A DNA stretch of 12,758 bases, taken from the NCBI GenBank assembly GCA_002382645.1, contig DFYP01000010.1, positions 14,517 to 27,274 of the forward strand, written 5' to 3'. The notes beneath the pieces were generated by a model. That model saw only the letters and a list, made by a program, of their open reading frames with translations. It had not been told where the DNA came from and searched no databases. The DNA comes from Desulfovibrio sp. UBA4079. GTDB taxonomy: Bacteria; Desulfobacterota; Desulfovibrionia; Desulfovibrionales; Desulfovibrionaceae. The position numbers and the translations under genes are program-made. Below are positions 5,832-12,474 of the stretch, one piece after another (the first letter of the stretch is position 1; each line of letters begins with the position of its first letter).

Positions 5832-7498
5832 CAGCCCTCCAGCACCGCTCCCTGGGCCGCGGAACTGACCCGCTCGGCGTAGCGCCGCAGGAACGGCGAG
5901 GTGATGGGCCGCGTCTTGGGCTTCCAGGCCGCCCGGCGCTTGTCCAGCTCGGCTGCGTCCACGAGCAGCTCCAGGCTGCGGCCCGGGATGTCGATGCGGA
6001 TCTTGTCGCCGTCCCGCACCAGGCCGATGGGCCCGCCCGAGGCCGCCTCGGGCGAGACATGGCCGATGGCCGCCCCGCGCGTGCCGCCGGAGAACCGGCC
6101 GTCGGTGATCAGGGCCACGTCCGAGCCCAGGCCCATGCCCGCGATGGCCGAGGTGGGCGTGAGCATCTCGCGCATGCCCGGCCCGCCGCGCGGGCCCTCG
6201 TAGCGGATGACCACCACGTCGTTCTTGGTGATCTTGCCGCCCAGGATCGCGGCCACGGCTTCCTCCTCGGAATCGAACGGCCGGGCCGTGCCGGTGCGCT
6301 GCATCATCTCCGGGGCCACGGCGGCCTGCTTCACCACGCAGCCCTGGGGCGCGATGTTGCCGAACAGGATGGCGATGCCGCCCTCCGCGGAATAGGGCTT
6401 GTCCAGGGGCCGGATCACGTCCGCGTCGAGCACCCGGACCTTGAGGTCCGCGAGGTTCTCGGCCACGGTCTTGCCCGTGGCGGTGAGCGCGCCGCCGTCC
6501 GCGAACCCGCCGCGCACGAGCTCCGAGAGCACGGCCTGGATGCCCCCGGCCGCGTCCAGGTCCTCGATGTGGTGGTGCCCCGAGGGCGAGAGCTTGCACA
6601 GGTTCGGGGTCTTCTTGCTGATCTCGTCGAACAGGGCCAGGTCCACGGTGAGCCCGGCCTCGCGGAACACCGCGGGCAGGTGGAGCACGGTGTTGGTGGA
6701 CCCGCCCAAGGCCATGTCCAGGGCCACGGCGTTGCGCGCGCTCTTCCCGGTGACGATGTCCCGGGGCTTGAGGTCCTTTTGCAGCAGCTCCATGACCTGC
6801 TCGCCCGCGGTCTTGGCCAGGCGCGTGCGCGCGGCGAGCACCGCCGGGATGGTGCCGTTGCCGGGCAGGGCCAGGCCCATGCCCTCGGCCAGGCAGTTCA
6901 TGGTGTTGGCCGTGAACATGCCCGCGCAGGAGCCGCAGGTGGGGCAGGCGCAGGCCTCCATCTCGGCCAGGCCGTCCTGGTCCAGCGTCCCGGCCTTGAC
7001 CCGGCCCACGGCCTCGAAGACCGTGATGAGGTCCGCGCCCTTCTTCTGGAACCGGCCGGCCAGCATGGGCCCGCCGGACACGAGCAGGGCCGGGATGTTC
7101 AGCCGGAGCATGGCCATGAGCATGCCCGGGATGATCTTGTCGCAGCTGGCCACGCAGACCAGGGCGTCGAAGGGATGCGCCGTGGCCATGATCTCGATGG
7201 AGTCCGCGATGATCTCGCGGCTGGGCAGGCTGAACTTCATGCCCTCGTGGTTCATGGCCAGGCCGTCGCACACGCCGATGGCCGGGAACTCCATGGGCGT
7301 GCCCCCGGCCGAGCGGACCCCGTCCTTGACCGCCTGGGTCAGCTGGCGCAGGTGCACGTGGCCGGGAATGACCTCGTTGAAGGCGTTGCACACGCCGATG
7401 AGCGGGCGGTCCACCTCCCGGCGGGTCAGGCCCATGGCCTGGAGCAGGGAGCGGTGCGGGGCCTTTTCCAGTCCTCCGGTCATCTTCTTGCTGCGCAT
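5831..7498 (-). CDS. ilvD: Dihydroxy-acid dehydratase
   Basis: IlvD removes water from 2,3-dihydroxy-isovalerate and 2,3-dihydroxy-3-methylvalerate, the third common step of valine and isoleucine synthesis (and of leucine through 2-ketoisovalerate). The 555-residue length is normal. Iron-sulfur cysteines are in VASCDKIIPGM (Cys119) and CPTCGSCAGMFTANTMNC (Cys191). At the position where [2Fe-2S] DHADs have a third cysteine, this protein reads VIPGHVHL with glycine, as E. coli IlvD does, which suggests the oxygen-labile [4Fe-4S] type. The ATG at 7498 has a strong AAGGAG site 7 bases upstream. The gene follows ftsX by 47 bases that contain a small hairpin, and it overlaps the carbonic anhydrase start by one base. 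It could share the FtsEX transcript or have its own promoter in that gap. Confidence 0.96.
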   Translation of the reverse strand: MRSKKMTGGLEKAPHRSLLQAMGLTRREVDRPLIGVCNAFNEVIPGHVHLRQLTQAVKDGVRSAGGTPMEFPAIGVCDGLAMNHEGMKFSLPSREIIADSIEIMATAHPFDALVCVASCDKIIPGMLMAMLRLNIPALLVSGGPMLAGRFQKKGADLITVFEAVGRVKAGTLDQDGLAEMEACACPTCGSCAGMFTANTMNCLAEGMGLALPGNGTIPAVLAARTRLAKTAGEQVMELLQKDLKPRDIVTGKSARNAVALDMALGGSTNTVLHLPAVFREAGLTVDLALFDEISKKTPNLCKLSPSGHHHIEDLDAAGGIQAVLSELVRGGFADGGALTATGKTVAENLADLKVRVLDADVIRPLDKPYSAEGGIAILFGNIAPQGCVVKQAAVAPEMMQRTGTARPFDSEEEAVAAILGGKITKNDVVVIRYEGPRGGPGMREMLTPTSAIAGMGLGSDVALITDGRFSGGTRGAAIGHVSPEAASGGPIGLVRDGDKIRIDIPGRSLELLVDAAELDKRRAAWKPKTRPITSPFLRRYAERVSSAAQGAVLEG

Positions 7499-7516
7499 GG
7501 GATGCTCCTTATGGGG

Positions 7517-7539
7517 CCGGGAACGCTGGCGCGTTCCGG
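7517..7539. repeat. Hairpin between ftsX and ilvD
   Basis: GGAACGC (7520-7526), a TGGC loop and GCGTTCC (7531-7537) form a perfect 7-bp stem, extended by two CG pairs past a one-base bulge. It lies just after the ftsX stop and just before the ilvD ribosome site. There is no T-run after it on either strand, so it is unlikely to be a strong terminator; it may be a processing or 3'-end-protecting hairpin. Confidence 0.45.
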
Positions 7540-7545
7540 GTTCGT

Positions 7546-8420
7546 CTATTTGCGCACGGCCACGAAGCTGCTCACCAGGCCCACGCCCGTGACCACGGCG
7601 CAGAGCAGCACGGCCTGGCCCGCGGGCAGGTAGTCGATGCGCAGGAACAGCGGCGGGAAGTTCAGGGCGTCCTTGAGGGCCATCTGGGCCAGCTTGAGCC
7701 CGCCCAGGGCCAGGACGCTGCCCAAAAGCCCCTGCACGGCGCCGCCGGTGAGCAGCGGCCAGCGGATGTACCAGGGCCGCGCGCCCACCAGGGAGAGGAT
7801 CTCCACCTCGTCCAGCCGGGTGAGCAGCGAGAGGCGGATGGTGTTGGAGACCACCAGGGCCACGATCAGGGCCAGAAAGCCGATGACCGGCCAGACCACG
7901 GCCCGGGTCAGGGCGATCCAGCCCTTGGCCAGGTCCATCTGCAAGGGATTGAAGTGGACCTTGTCCACGTGGTCCATGTTCTTGAGCCGGGCCAGCAGGG
8001 CCAGGTTCCAGCCTTCGGCCAGCTTGTCCGCGGGCAGGGCGAAGGACAGGGTGGCGGAATAGGGCAGGGGGTTCTGGCCCTCGAGCCAGCCGAAGTCCCC
8101 GGCCTCGCCCAGGGCCCCGGCCAGGTCGGCCAGGGCGCGCTTGGGCGTGTAGGTGTCCATGGTCTTGAGCCCGTCCAGCCGCTTGATCTCCTCCCACTGC
8201 TTTTCCACCACGGCCTCGGGCGCGCCGGGCTTCCAGTAGACCTGGAACTGGACCTGGCCGCGGTTGCGCAAGAGCTCCTGGTTCACGTTGAACACGAGCA
8301 TGAGGAACAGCCCGGCCAACAGCGTCACCAGGGTCACGGCCGCCAGGGTGAAGACCTGGGCCCAGGGGTGCAGGGCCATGTCGCGCAGGCCGCGCAGGGT
8401 CAGGCGCAGGACGCTTCCGA

Positions 8421-8424
<4 letters not shown>
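7546..8424 (-). CDS. ftsX: Cell division ABC-transporter-like permease FtsX
   Basis: FtsX is the membrane half of the FtsEX complex, which uses ATP in the cytoplasm to switch on peptidoglycan hydrolases in the periplasm during division. The 292-residue protein has the family layout. A short cytoplasmic N-terminus is followed by a first membrane helix near residues 24-46, then an extracytoplasmic domain of about 120 residues (roughly 47-168). Three further helices lie near 171-195, 223-246 and 268-290. The loop after the second helix holds LTRLDEVEILSLVGA, the conserved cytoplasmic segment that contacts the ATPase. The ATG overlaps the ftsE stop as ATGA, with GGAGG inside ftsE. The usual EnvC-like or M23 peptidase partner is not next to it, so its hydrolase partner must be encoded elsewhere. 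Confidence 0.92.
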
Positions 8425-9137
<713 letters not shown>

Positions 9138-9180
9138 GTGCCAGGGTTTCTAGCGCGGCCGAGCGGGTTTGTAAAATCCG

Positions 9181-9840
9181 TCAGCCCAGGTGCGCCAGGT
9201 AGCCGTACATGACCCAGAAGTGGGCGATGCTTCCGCCCAGGACGAACAGGTGGAAGATCTCATGGAAGCCGAGGATTCCGGGCCAGGGGTCGGGCCGCTT
9301 GAGCGCGTAGACCACCCCGCCCAGGGAATAGGACAGCCCGCCCGCGGCCAGCCAGGCCAGGGCGCCGAGCGGCATGGTCTGGACCATGGGCCAGACCGCG
9401 ATGAGGCAGAGCCAGCCCATGACCAGGTAGATGCCCGTGGACAGCCAGCGCGGGGCGTGCAGCCAGAGGAGCTTCATGGTGATGCCCGCGAACGCCAGGC
9501 CCCAGATGACCCCGAACAGGGACCAGCCCCAGGGCCCGCGCAGGGGAATGAGGCAGATGGGCGTGTAGGTGGCCGCGATGAGCACGAAGATCATGGCGTG
9601 GTCCAGGCGGCGCAGGCGGCGCACCCCGGCCTCGGACAGGGGCAGCCAGTGGTACAGGGTGCTGGCCGTGTAGAGCAGGATCAGGCCCGCGCCGAACAGG
9701 GAGAAGGTCACCAGGTGCCAGGGCTTCACCGGGGCCGCGGCCTTGAGGATGAGCAGCACCAGGCCGAGCACCGAGAGCCCGGCCCCGATGCAGTGGGTCA
9801 GCCCGTTCATGGGGTCGCGGAGGATTTTCGTGCGGGTCAT
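9181..9840 (-). CDS. Hemolysin III / PAQR-family membrane protein
   Basis: A 219-residue seven-helix membrane protein of the hemolysin III (YqfA/PAQR) group. The family's conserved polar residues are present: NGLTHCIGAG near the start, Ser60 and His64 in TASTLYHWL, Asp80 in RRLDHAMIF, and His193, His197 and His207 in GFHEIFHLF and SIAHF. In related receptors these form a membrane zinc site with hydrolase-like chemistry, but the role of the bacterial proteins is not settled and the haemolysin name is historical. I chose the ATG at 9840 because it gives the normal length and has AGGA upstream; the same frame stays open to 10125, but that extension is not family-like. It is the first gene of a possible run into ftsEX, and has an unusual leader with a strong hairpin. 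Confidence 0.9.
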   Translation of the reverse strand: MTRTKILRDPMNGLTHCIGAGLSVLGLVLLILKAAAPVKPWHLVTFSLFGAGLILLYTASTLYHWLPLSEAGVRRLRRLDHAMIFVLIAATYTPICLIPLRGPWGWSLFGVIWGLAFAGITMKLLWLHAPRWLSTGIYLVMGWLCLIAVWPMVQTMPLGALAWLAAGGLSYSLGGVVYALKRPDPWPGILGFHEIFHLFVLGGSIAHFWVMYGYLAHLG

Positions 9841-9873
9841 ATTTCCTAATATAAGCCACGGACCAGCCAAAGG

Positions 9874-9901
9874 GAAGCGCCCCGCGGGTGCGGGGCGCTT
9901 C
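9874..9901 (-). terminator. Terminator-like or attenuator hairpin ahead of hemolysin III
   Basis: A perfect 12-bp inverted repeat, GAAGCGCCCCGC / GCGGGGCGCTTC, with a four-base loop. On the minus strand it is followed by CCTTTGG, a poor T-tract; on the plus strand by GAGGAGG. It ends 33 bases before the hemolysin III start. As no gene ends here, it is more likely an attenuator, a leader hairpin or the end of a short RNA than an ordinary gene terminator. Confidence 0.45.
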
Positions 9902-10016
9902 GAGGAGGGGGGTTGGTATGGACCGCTGTGACCGTTCGCTGGCAGGATCGGCTCCGGGTTCCGCCCATGGCGGCTGCGGCGTTCCGTCCCTGTCGCCCTG
10001 AAGAGAGCAAGGCCGA

Positions 10017-10029
10017 TGCCAAAGTGGCA
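10017..10029. repeat. Inverted repeat TGCCA-AAG-TGGCA
   Basis: Perfect 5-base arms with a 3-base centre. It lies just downstream of the predicted minus-strand transcription start near 10033, where an operator or a 5' hairpin would act. No known repressor site is recognised. Confidence 0.35.
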
Positions 10030-10039
10030 ACATGCTGAA

Positions 10040-10068
10040 ACCATAGCGAAATTTATTTTTCCTGTGCA
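10040..10068 (-). promoter_or_regulatory. Possible sigma70-type promoter for the hemolysin III leader
   Basis: On the minus strand TGCACA (10068-10063) and TATGGT (10045-10040) are separated by 17 bases; each matches four of six consensus bases. The spacer is AT-rich. A start near 10033 would give a leader of about 190 bases containing the hairpin at 9874-9901. The match is modest and other placements are possible. Confidence 0.3.
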
Positions 10069-10090
10069 GCCCAGGCCTGCGCGGGCCGCG

Positions 10091-10123
10091 AAAATTTGCA
10101 CACGGTTCCGCAAAATTTCACAC
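10091..10123. repeat. Two AT-rich direct repeats 21 bp apart upstream of purU
   Basis: AAAATTTGCACAC (10091-10103) and AAAATTTCACAC (10112-10123) are near-identical and start exactly 21 bp apart, two helical turns. A shorter related copy, GCGAAATTT, lies at 10046-10054, about 42 bp upstream of the first. The arrangement fits tandem protein-binding sites or curved DNA near the purU promoter. Confidence 0.5.
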
Positions 10124-10186
10124 ATCCTCCCGCAGCGCCCGGCGGCCTGTCTGGCGTTTTGACCCGTCTCGGGCTACAAGGCCGCC

Positions 10187-11047
10187 ATGAGCGAGAACTC
10201 CGTGGCGCGGTTGCGCATCACCTGTCCGGACCGGCCCGGCATCGTGGCCTCGGTCACCAACTTCCTCTATTCCCACAGCGTGAACATCACGGCCCTGGAC
10301 CAGTATTCCACGGACCCCGAGGGCGGCACCTTCTTCATGCGCCTGGAGTTCCAGACCCCGCGCCTGGACGTGACCCGCCCGGCCCTGGAGGCGGCCTTTG
10401 CCGAGGTCGTGGCCCAGCGTTTCGCCATGGACTGGCGCATCAGCTATTCCAGCGACCCCAAGAACGTGGCCCTGCTCGTGTCCAGCCAGGAGCACTGCCT
10501 CCTGGAGCTGCTCTGGCGCTGGTCCCGGGGCGAGCTCGACTGCAAGGTGGGCCTGGTCATCAGCAACCACCCCGTGCTCCGTGAGCAGGTGGAGGCCTTT
10601 GGCGTGCCCTTCCACTACCTGCCCGGCAACGGCGACAAGGCCGGAACCGAGGCCCGCATGCTCGAGCTGCTCGAGGGCAAGGCCGACCTGCTCGTGCTGG
10701 CGCGCTACATGCAGATCCTCAGCAGCGACTTCGTGAGCCGCTGGCCCGAGTCCATCATCAACATCCACCACTCCTTTCTGCCCGCGTTCGTGGGCGCGGA
10801 CCCGTACGGCCAGGCCCGCGAGCGCGGGGTCAAGGTCATCGGGGCCACGGCTCATTATGTCACCGAGGAACTGGACGGCGGCCCGATCATCGAGCAGGAT
10901 GTGGCCAGGGTGAGCCACCGCCATCACGTGGCCGACCTCAAGGACCTGGGCCGCGATCTGGAGCGCCAGGTCCTGGCCCGGGCCGTGCGCTGGCACCTGG
11001 AGGACCGGATCATCGTGCACCAGAACAAGACCGTGGTGTTTGCATGA
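10187..11047 (+). CDS. purU: Formyltetrahydrofolate deformylase
   Basis: PurU hydrolyses 10-formyltetrahydrofolate to formate and tetrahydrofolate, balancing the one-carbon pool and supplying formate, for example to PurT. The 286-residue product has an N-terminal ACT domain (about residues 6-85, beginning RLRITCPDRPGIVASVTNFL), the usual allosteric sensor. A formyltransferase-fold domain follows (about 92-286). The catalytic triad matches the family in kind and spacing: Asn192 and His194 in INIHHSFLPAF, and Asp230 in TEELDGGPII. The ATG at 10187 has AAGG about 8 bases upstream. The last four bases, ATGA, also start the lytic transglycosylase gene, so the two are co-translated. Repeats at 10091-10123 may control transcription. 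Confidence 0.95.
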   Translation: MSENSVARLRITCPDRPGIVASVTNFLYSHSVNITALDQYSTDPEGGTFFMRLEFQTPRLDVTRPALEAAFAEVVAQRFAMDWRISYSSDPKNVALLVSSQEHCLLELLWRWSRGELDCKVGLVISNHPVLREQVEAFGVPFHYLPGNGDKAGTEARMLELLEGKADLLVLARYMQILSSDFVSRWPESIINIHHSFLPAFVGADPYGQARERGVKVIGATAHYVTEELDGGPIIEQDVARVSHRHHVADLKDLGRDLERQVLARAVRWHLEDRIIVHQNKTVVFA

Positions 11048-12000
11048 AATTCCTGGCCGCGTTCTTCTTCCTTCTGCTGGCCGCGCCGCCTTCGGCCGCG
11101 GCCGAGGAGTGGCGCGCCGTGGCCGAGAACGGGGTGGCGGGCCAGGACCAGGTGCGCGAGGAGCTCCAGGCCGTGACGCCCTCGCCGGACCCGGCCTGGG
11201 CCTGGCTCATCGAGCAGCTGGCCGCCGACGGCCTGGACCGGAAGCAGCTGGAGGCGCTCTTTTCCCGGCCCGAGGTGCGCTTCGACCCGGCCAGCATGGG
11301 CAAGAAGCTGCGCACTCTGTACAAGACCAAGTATTTGCCGCGCACGGCCCCGCCGGCCGGACCGGCCAAGAGCATCTGGGAGACCTGGCTCACGCCCGAG
11401 CACCGGGCCGAGATCGCGGCCTTCATGAAGACCAACGCCAAGGCCCTGGCCGAGGCCGAGAAGCGCTACGGCCTGCCCCGTCAGGTGGTCACGGCCATCC
11501 TCACGGTGGAGACCAAGCTCGGCAAGTACTGCGGCGAGCGCCCGGCGCTCACCGTGCTGGCGAGCATGGCGGCCACCCGGGACTACGAGGTGGTGGCGGG
11601 CTATCTCGAGGAGTTCTCGCCCACGGCATCCCAGCTGGACTGGCTCAAGATGCGCCAGGAACAGAAGGCCGACTGGGCCTACGAGGAGCTCAAGGCCTTC
11701 CTGGAGCACTCCTGGGCCAACCGCGTGGACCCGGTGGTGGTGCCGGGGTCCATCTACGGGGCCATCGGCCTGTGCCAGTTCATGCCCACCAACGTGCTCA
11801 AGCTCGGGGTGGACGGCGACCGCGACGGCAAGATCGACCTGTTCGACCCGGCCGACGCCATCCACAGCACGGCCAACTACCTGAAGAACGCGGGCTGGCG
11901 CAAAGGCCTGAACCACAAGGGCCAGATCCGGGTGATCATGCGCTACAACCACGACATCAACTACGCCGGAACCGTGCTGGCCATCGCCAAGCGCATCTAG
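11044..12000 (+). CDS. MltB-type lytic murein transglycosylase, secreted
   Basis: A 318-residue periplasmic enzyme that cuts the MurNAc-GlcNAc bond of peptidoglycan and leaves a 1,6-anhydro end. A signal peptide covers residues 1-20 (hydrophobic run, PPSAAA then EE). It lacks a lipobox cysteine, so it should be soluble, unlike lipoprotein MltB. The catalytic glutamate is Glu156 in TAILTVETKLG. The substrate-groove motif YGAIGLCQFMPTN (238-250) and the closing segment DAIHSTANYL (271-280) follow. Residues 257-268 (DGDRDGKIDLFD) form a near-canonical EF-hand loop, as in E. coli Slt35/MltB, which binds calcium. The gene starts in the ATGA overlap with purU and has only a weak ribosome site of its own. 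It ends 31 bases before a bidirectional terminator. Confidence 0.92.
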   Translation: MKFLAAFFFLLLAAPPSAAAEEWRAVAENGVAGQDQVREELQAVTPSPDPAWAWLIEQLAADGLDRKQLEALFSRPEVRFDPASMGKKLRTLYKTKYLPRTAPPAGPAKSIWETWLTPEHRAEIAAFMKTNAKALAEAEKRYGLPRQVVTAILTVETKLGKYCGERPALTVLASMAATRDYEVVAGYLEEFSPTASQLDWLKMRQEQKADWAYEELKAFLEHSWANRVDPVVVPGSIYGAIGLCQFMPTNVLKLGVDGDRDGKIDLFDPADAIHSTANYLKNAGWRKGLNHKGQIRVIMRYNHDINYAGTVLAIAKRI

Positions 12001-12031
12001 GGCGGCCCCGCCGCGTTCCGGAACAACGAAA

Positions 12032-12057
12032 AAAAGCCCCGCGCAAGCGGGGCTTTT
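12032..12057. terminator. Bidirectional rho-independent terminator
   Basis: AAAAGCCCCGC (12032-12042), loop GCAA and GCGGGGCTTTT (12047-12057) form an 11-bp stem. Read on the minus strand it ends in seven Ts (12035-12029), a strong terminator for the lysine-rich gene at 12079-12291. Read on the plus strand it ends TTTTCATT and should also stop the purU-transglycosylase transcript. Confidence 0.9.
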
Positions 12058-12078
12058 CATTGGGCCAGGGGGGGCGGG

Positions 12079-12291
12079 CTAGATATTCGTCTTCTTGGTC
12101 TTGGACTTCTTGGTGCTCTTCTTGGTGCTGGCGGCCTTCTTGGTGGTCTTTTTCTTGGTGCTCTTCTTGGTGCTCTGGGACGTGGCGGTCATGTCACTGG
12201 CCGTGTCCATGCTGGTCTGGGCCAGGGCCGGAACGGCCAGAGCCAACGACAGGGCCAGGGCCGCCGCCAGCAGCGATTTGAAACGGATCAT
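12079..12291 (-). CDS. Small secreted lysine-rich STKK-repeat protein
   Basis: A 70-residue protein of unknown function. It starts MIRFKSLLAAALALSL, a clear signal peptide, with likely cleavage after Ala24 (PALA|QT). The mature 46 residues begin with a short Ser/Thr/Met/Asp part (25-40). A basic tail (41-70) follows that is almost only Lys, Ser, Thr and Ala and holds two copies of a doubled STKK unit joined by KTTKKAA. There is no cysteine, aromatic or catalytic motif in the mature part. The ATG at 12291 has a strong AAGGAGG site. The gene has its own upstream region of about 120 bases with palindromes and its own strong terminator. Such tails recall histone-H1-like proteins, but those are cytoplasmic; here the signal peptide points to the envelope or outside. 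Binding of anionic polymers is a guess. Confidence 0.8.
   Translation of the reverse strand: MIRFKSLLAAALALSLALAVPALAQTSMDTASDMTATSQSTKKSTKKKTTKKAASTKKSTKKSKTKKTNI
12106..12174 (-). repeat. DNA repeats coding for STKK units
   Basis: A 12-bp unit, CTTCTTGGTGCT on the plus strand, is tandemly duplicated at 12106-12117 and 12118-12129. The doubled block returns at 12151-12174 with one base changed (23 of 24 identical), 45 bp away. Synonymous sites are shared as well as the protein, so the repeats look recently copied rather than selected only at the protein level. Confidence 0.8.
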
Positions 12292-12324
12292 GGATGCGCC
12301 TCCTTGTGGTATTCGGGGCGCGGC

Positions 12325-12380
12325 GGAACCATTCCCGCCTGCGTCCGTGCAACGTTGCGCGCGCCCGGTCTAGCACCGGG
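12325..12380. promoter_or_regulatory. Cluster of palindromes upstream of the secreted lysine-rich gene
   Basis: Within 56 bases there are GGAA-CCA-TTCC (12325-12335, extended by GGC/GCC with one bulge), the perfect 10-base palindrome GCAACGTTGC (12349-12358) and CCCGGT-CTAGC-ACCGGG (12364-12380). They sit where the promoter of the gene at 12291 should lie. I cannot place a clear -35/-10 pair among them. They could be operators for one or more regulators; none matches a site I know. Confidence 0.4.
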
Positions 12381-12427
12381 ACATTGCGGCATGATTGCCG
12401 GGCAGGGGGGTTTTCCTTAAAAAAAGG

Positions 12428-12453
12428 AAAGGCTTCGCCAGGGCGAAGCCTTT
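12428..12453 (-). terminator. Rho-independent terminator of the right-edge gene
   Basis: AAAGGCTTCGC (12428-12438) and GCGAAGCCTTT (12443-12453) form an 11-bp stem with loop CAGG. On the minus strand it is followed by CC and seven Ts (12425-12419). It lies 21 bases after the stop of the K/D/E-rich gene. An overlapping inverted repeat TTTCCTT-A5-AAGGAAA (12412-12430) could compete with it. Confidence 0.88.
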
Positions 12454-12474
12454 CTTCTGCCGGGCCGCGAGGCC

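Larger units (their letters stand above)
9841..10186. other. Divergent intergenic region, 346 bases, without a convincing gene
   Basis: This is the longest stretch without a gene in the window. From left to right it holds a strong hairpin (9874-9901), a GC-rich stretch with small inverted repeats such as CCGCC-CAT-GGCGG (9961-9973), a TGCCA-AAG-TGGCA inverted repeat (10017-10029), an AT-rich patch (10046-10060) and two AT-rich direct repeats (10091-10123). The AT-rich patches stand out from the GC-rich background and probably contain the promoters for purU and hemolysin III. Confidence 0.7.

Noticed and set aside
6059..7633. Long open frame of 524 codons on the plus strand
   Set aside because: Antisense to ilvD, with low-complexity composition and no recognisable motif; the ilvD frame is unambiguous.
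9848..9853. TATATT on the minus strand as a -10 box for hemolysin III
   Set aside because: A start 6-7 bases downstream would coincide with the ATG and remove the ribosome site, and there is no -35 at proper spacing.
9903..10033. TPP riboswitch, from a GCCAGCG segment on the minus strand
   Set aside because: The required CUGAGA half and the rest of the conserved core are missing.
9841..10125. N-terminal extension of the hemolysin III frame up to 10125
   Set aside because: The extension runs through the strong hairpin and has no family similarity; ATG at 9840 with AGGA gives the normal 219-residue length.
10118..12060. Minus-strand frames of 300 and 378 codons opposite purU and the transglycosylase
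   Set aside because: Shadow frames of two well-supported plus-strand genes; no motif and no ribosome site.
12106..12174. CRISPR-like array or microsatellite
   Set aside because: The units are short, in frame and within a gene with a signal peptide and ribosome site; they are coding repeats.
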